This document shows, in pieces, positions 14,083 to 16,006 of a DNA stretch of 16,006 nt; the stretch's first letter is position 1, and each line of letters opens with the position of its first letter. The notes beneath the pieces are model-generated. The model was given only the letters and a program-made list of their open reading frames with translations, did no database searches and had not been told where the DNA came from. A program made the translations under genes and the position numbers. The stretch comes from Promethearchaeota archaeon. GTDB taxonomy: Archaea > Asgardarchaeota > Lokiarchaeia > Sigynarchaeales > SOKP01. The stretch is from the NCBI GenBank assembly GCA_014729315.1, contig WJKD01000725.1:1-16006 (forward strand). Direction: 5' to 3'.

Positions 14083-14526
14083 ATGGAAAATCCTCAACAA
14101 AATGCTCAAGCTCTACTTTATCAGTTAAGATACTTAAGGGAACAACGCGATATGTATTCTCAACAACTTGAGATCATCAACGCTTCCTTAAATAATCTTA
14201 TAAACACAAAGAACACTGTAGAAAATTTGAAAGCTGTAAATGATGGAGAAGAAATTCTGGTTCCTATTGGTGGTATATTAAACCTTAAAGCAAAAGTTAC
14301 CAATCCCGATAAAGTTCTACTATATGCTGGTCACGATGTTGTAATTGAGAAAAATCTCGAGGACTCAATTGAATATATTGATAAAATGATTTCTCAACAC
14401 AACGAACAAGTAGAATTTTTACGAGAAAGGACCCAAAAGTTGGAACAATCGATTCAACAAGCTACTCAGACTCTTCAAAACATGAGCCAGGGGTTGGGAC
14501 AAAACCTAGGAATGGTAAATGAATAA
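14083..14526 (+). CDS. pfdA: Prefoldin subunit alpha
   Basis: This 147-residue subunit belongs to the hexameric alpha2-beta4 chaperone that holds unfolded chains and passes them to the thermosome. It has two long coiled-coil arms, at about 5-50 (LLYQLRYLREQRDMYSQQLE) and about 90-135 (SIEYIDKMISQHNEQVEFLR). They flank the beta-hairpin core with LVPIGGILNLKAKVTNPDKVLLYAGHDVVIEK, where VPIG-G-LNLKA is diagnostic for the alpha class. A Shine-Dalgarno AAGGTG lies 7 nt before ATG 14083. The C-terminus is Gln-rich. FtsY follows about 40 nt downstream. Confidence 0.95.
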   Translation: MENPQQNAQALLYQLRYLREQRDMYSQQLEIINASLNNLINTKNTVENLKAVNDGEEILVPIGGILNLKAKVTNPDKVLLYAGHDVVIEKNLEDSIEYIDKMISQHNEQVEFLRERTQKLEQSIQQATQTLQNMSQGLGQNLGMVNE

Positions 14527-14566
14527 ATCGAAAAAAATAATTATTTTCTAATTCTTTTTAGTTTGA

Positions 14567-15478
14567 GTGAACCTAAGGATGCTTGATAAATTAAAGAATA
14601 CATTTTCTAATTTTGTTAAGAAAACGCTCAGCGAAGAAAAGCTAGAGGATTCTTTAGACGAATTAAAATTAATGTTGATAAAGAACGATGTAGCTATCGA
14701 TACTGCCGATGAAATATGCCAAAGAATAGTCAAATCGTTTAAAGGAGAACAGATCGGATTATTAAGTTCAACTAAAAAAACGATGTTTAATGTTTTGAAA
14801 GAGGCTATTACGGAAATTTTAACGCCAGACAAAGAGATTAAGCTCATTCAAGAGATAAAAAAAAAGACCAACCAAAACGAACCTTATGTAATTGTATTTC
14901 TTGGAGTCAATGGTACGGGAAAAACAACAACCATGGCGAAGATTGCGAGTTATTTAAAAAAGCACGGGATAACTCCAGTTGCTGCCGCAGCCGACACATT
15001 TAGAGCTGGTGCGATTGAACAACTCACTTATCATATGAATAATGTAGGAGTAAGAGTTATCAAACACGAATATAAGTCAGATCCAGCTAGCGTATGTTTT
15101 GACGCCATTGATCATGCTAAAGCAAAGGGAATTGGAGCTGTGTTGATCGACACCGCAGGCAGACAAGTTACCGATAAAAATCTAATGGTTGAAATGCAAA
15201 AAATTGTTCGAGTTGCTAGACCAGATTTGATTATATTTGTCGGTGATAGCCTTGCGGGAAATGACGCGTTATTTCAAGCAAAGGAATTCAAAAAGAATAT
15301 CGGAATTGACGCAAATATTCTTACCAAACTCGACGCCGATGCGAAGGGAGGTGCTGCTTTGTCTATTGCCTACGAAACAAAAAAGCCTATTATCTTTGTT
15401 GGGACAGGGCAAGGATACGAAGATTTAGAAAAGTTTTCCCCGGAAATTTTCATTTCGAACATTCTTGACTTAAATTAA
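14567..15478 (+). CDS. ftsY: SRP receptor GTPase FtsY
   Basis: This 303-residue SRP GTPase receives ribosome-SRP complexes at the membrane. The helical N domain spans about 5-90. The G domain carries G1 GVNGTGKTTT (113-122), DTFRAGA (143-149), G3 DTAGR (195-199), G4 TKLD (253-256) followed by ADAKGG, and the closing GTGQGYEDL (279-287). The last distinguishes FtsY from SRP54, as does the lack of a Met-rich M domain. There is no acidic A domain before the N domain. GTG 14567 gives the length stated; ATG 14579 (MLDKLKNTFSNF) is just as likely and matches many FtsY N-termini. It is followed by secE, so targeting and translocation genes are adjacent. Confidence 0.96.
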   Translation: MNLRMLDKLKNTFSNFVKKTLSEEKLEDSLDELKLMLIKNDVAIDTADEICQRIVKSFKGEQIGLLSSTKKTMFNVLKEAITEILTPDKEIKLIQEIKKKTNQNEPYVIVFLGVNGTGKTTTMAKIASYLKKHGITPVAAAADTFRAGAIEQLTYHMNNVGVRVIKHEYKSDPASVCFDAIDHAKAKGIGAVLIDTAGRQVTDKNLMVEMQKIVRVARPDLIIFVGDSLAGNDALFQAKEFKKNIGIDANILTKLDADAKGGAALSIAYETKKPIIFVGTGQGYEDLEKFSPEIFISNILDLN

Positions 15479-15540
15479 TTTATTATTGATTCTTTGAAAA
15501 GAACAGATAGATTTTTTACTTAAATTAAATTGAAAATATT

Positions 15541-15783
15541 ATGTCTAGCTATCCGAAGTACGCTAAATACGAGAAATATAAGGAGAAAAAAAAGCCTGGT
15601 CTTTATCAAAGATTTAAAACTTTCTTAAAAAACGCTAAAAGAGTGCTCAAAATCGCTAATAAACCCGGAAGAAAAGAATATTTACTTGTTTTTAAAATCT
15701 GTGGAATAGGACTAGTTGTTTTAGGAGTATTGTCGTATGTCATTCAGCTAATATTCAGTGTAGCACTTCCAATAGGAGATTAA
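15541..15783 (+). CDS. secE: Protein translocase subunit SecE/Sec61-gamma
   Basis: This 80-residue, single-span subunit clamps the SecY channel. A basic cytoplasmic N-terminus with an amphipathic helix (LYQRFKTFLKNAKRVLKIAN) leads to the conserved KPGRKEYLLVFKI junction. One membrane helix follows at about 48-73. The N-terminal 20 residues are unusually Lys/Tyr-rich (YPKYAKYEKYKEKKK). In archaea secE is usually followed by spt5 (nusG). Here a hairpin of IS200/IS605 type intervenes before the next possible start. Confidence 0.95.
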   Translation: MSSYPKYAKYEKYKEKKKPGLYQRFKTFLKNAKRVLKIANKPGRKEYLLVFKICGIGLVVLGVLSYVIQLIFSVALPIGD

Positions 15784-15864
15784 GGATACTCATTGCATTT
15801 TTTATGGATTCAATAAATTTTAAAAAAATTTGTCCTTTCTCTTTACCGTTTTTCAAGCAGAAAG

Positions 15865-15884
15865 CCATGTCCTTTAGGGCATGG
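15865..15884 (+). mobile_element. Solitary IS200/IS605-type right-end hairpin (omega-RNA-like end)
   Basis: CCATGTCC-TTTA-GGGCATGG forms an 8-bp stem (one G-T pair) with a TTTA loop. It is preceded by AAG and followed by ATGAATGCG. The CCTTTAGGG core with flanking AAGCC and GGATGAAT closely resembles the right end of IS200/IS605 elements, which in tnpB-bearing copies forms the 3' end of the omega RNA. No tnpA or tnpB is present: secE ends only about 80 nt upstream. It is therefore a solo end, a scar, or a PATE-like non-autonomous element; its left end is not found. Confidence 0.55.
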
Positions 15885-15926
15885 ATGAATGCGTTTAAAA
15901 ATCAATAAACTCAAATGGTGATCTCA

Positions 15927-15934
15927 TTTTTATA
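15927..15934 (+). promoter_or_regulatory. TATA-like element of a leaderless start at 15961
   Basis: TTTTATAC is centred about 30 nt upstream of ATG 15961, the spacing of an archaeal leaderless or near-leaderless transcript. Confidence 0.4.
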
Positions 15935-15960
15935 CTATCCAAATAAATAAATAAAGAATA

Positions 15961-16006
15961 ATGGAATATCGAAAAGATCCTCACAGAGTCTATTCTCTCA
16001 TATATC
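15961..16006 (+). CDS. Possible 5' end of the next gene (spt5/nusG expected by position)
   Basis: An open frame from ATG 15961 reads MEYRKDPHRVYSLIY to the window edge. The TATA-like element 30 nt upstream supports a start here. Transcription elongation factor Spt5 normally follows secE in archaea and begins with a short strand like VYSLIY, but 15 residues cannot prove this. Confidence 0.35.
   Translation, partial: MEYRKDPHRVYSLIY

Noticed and set aside
1..16006. CRISPR array or complete insertion sequence
   Set aside because: No regularly spaced direct repeats and no transposase-length ORF were seen on either strand.

Overview
The window is AT-rich (roughly 30% GC by eye) and archaeal. Its right half is the conserved archaeal block for translation and protein export: eS19, PDCD5, eL39, eL31, aIF6, eL20/LX, prefoldin alpha, FtsY and SecE on the plus strand. 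A divergent minus-strand operon (YhbY-type protein, RNase P Rpp21/Rpr2, Nep1) precedes it. Long leucine-rich-repeat proteins, seven-helix membrane proteins with a longin/roadblock-like cytoplasmic tail, and the low GC suggest an Asgard (Lokiarchaeia-like) genome. That placement is an inference from gene style, not from a marker phylogeny.

Layout. 1-2807 is an unstable LRR region on the minus strand. It holds a 5'-truncated LRR gene running off the left edge, a compact GC-richer element (741-932) with near-perfect terminal inverted repeats and a highly foldable interior, a small frameshifted ORF, and one intact LRR gene read from a TTG start. A gene scrap lies at 2898-3113. 3325-5595 is a tandem pair of related 7-TM sensor-like proteins. 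5628-8343 carries, on the minus strand, a formylglycine-type sulfatase and an SPL-family radical SAM protein. 8344-8980 has no gene. tRNA-Gly(UCC) is at 8981-9052. A decayed second copy of the 3' part of nep1 (9126-9410) lies between this tRNA and the intact nep1.

From 9456 rightward the genes serve ribosome biogenesis (Nep1, Rpp21, YhbY, aIF6), the ribosome itself (eS19, eL39, eL31, eL20), nascent-chain folding (prefoldin) and membrane targeting or translocation (FtsY, SecE). A possible leaderless gene starts at 15961 and leaves the window; spt5/nusG is expected there from gene order. eL31 and eL39 sit near the exit tunnel in known archaeal and eukaryotic ribosomes, and eL31 here carries an unusual acidic N-terminal extension of about 80 residues.

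Decay and mobility signs recur: two frameshifted small ORFs, a nep1 relic, an LRR relic, a TIR-bounded 192-bp element, and a solitary IS200/IS605-type right-end hairpin with the CCTTTAGGG core at 15865-15884. I see no CRISPR array and no complete transposase gene.
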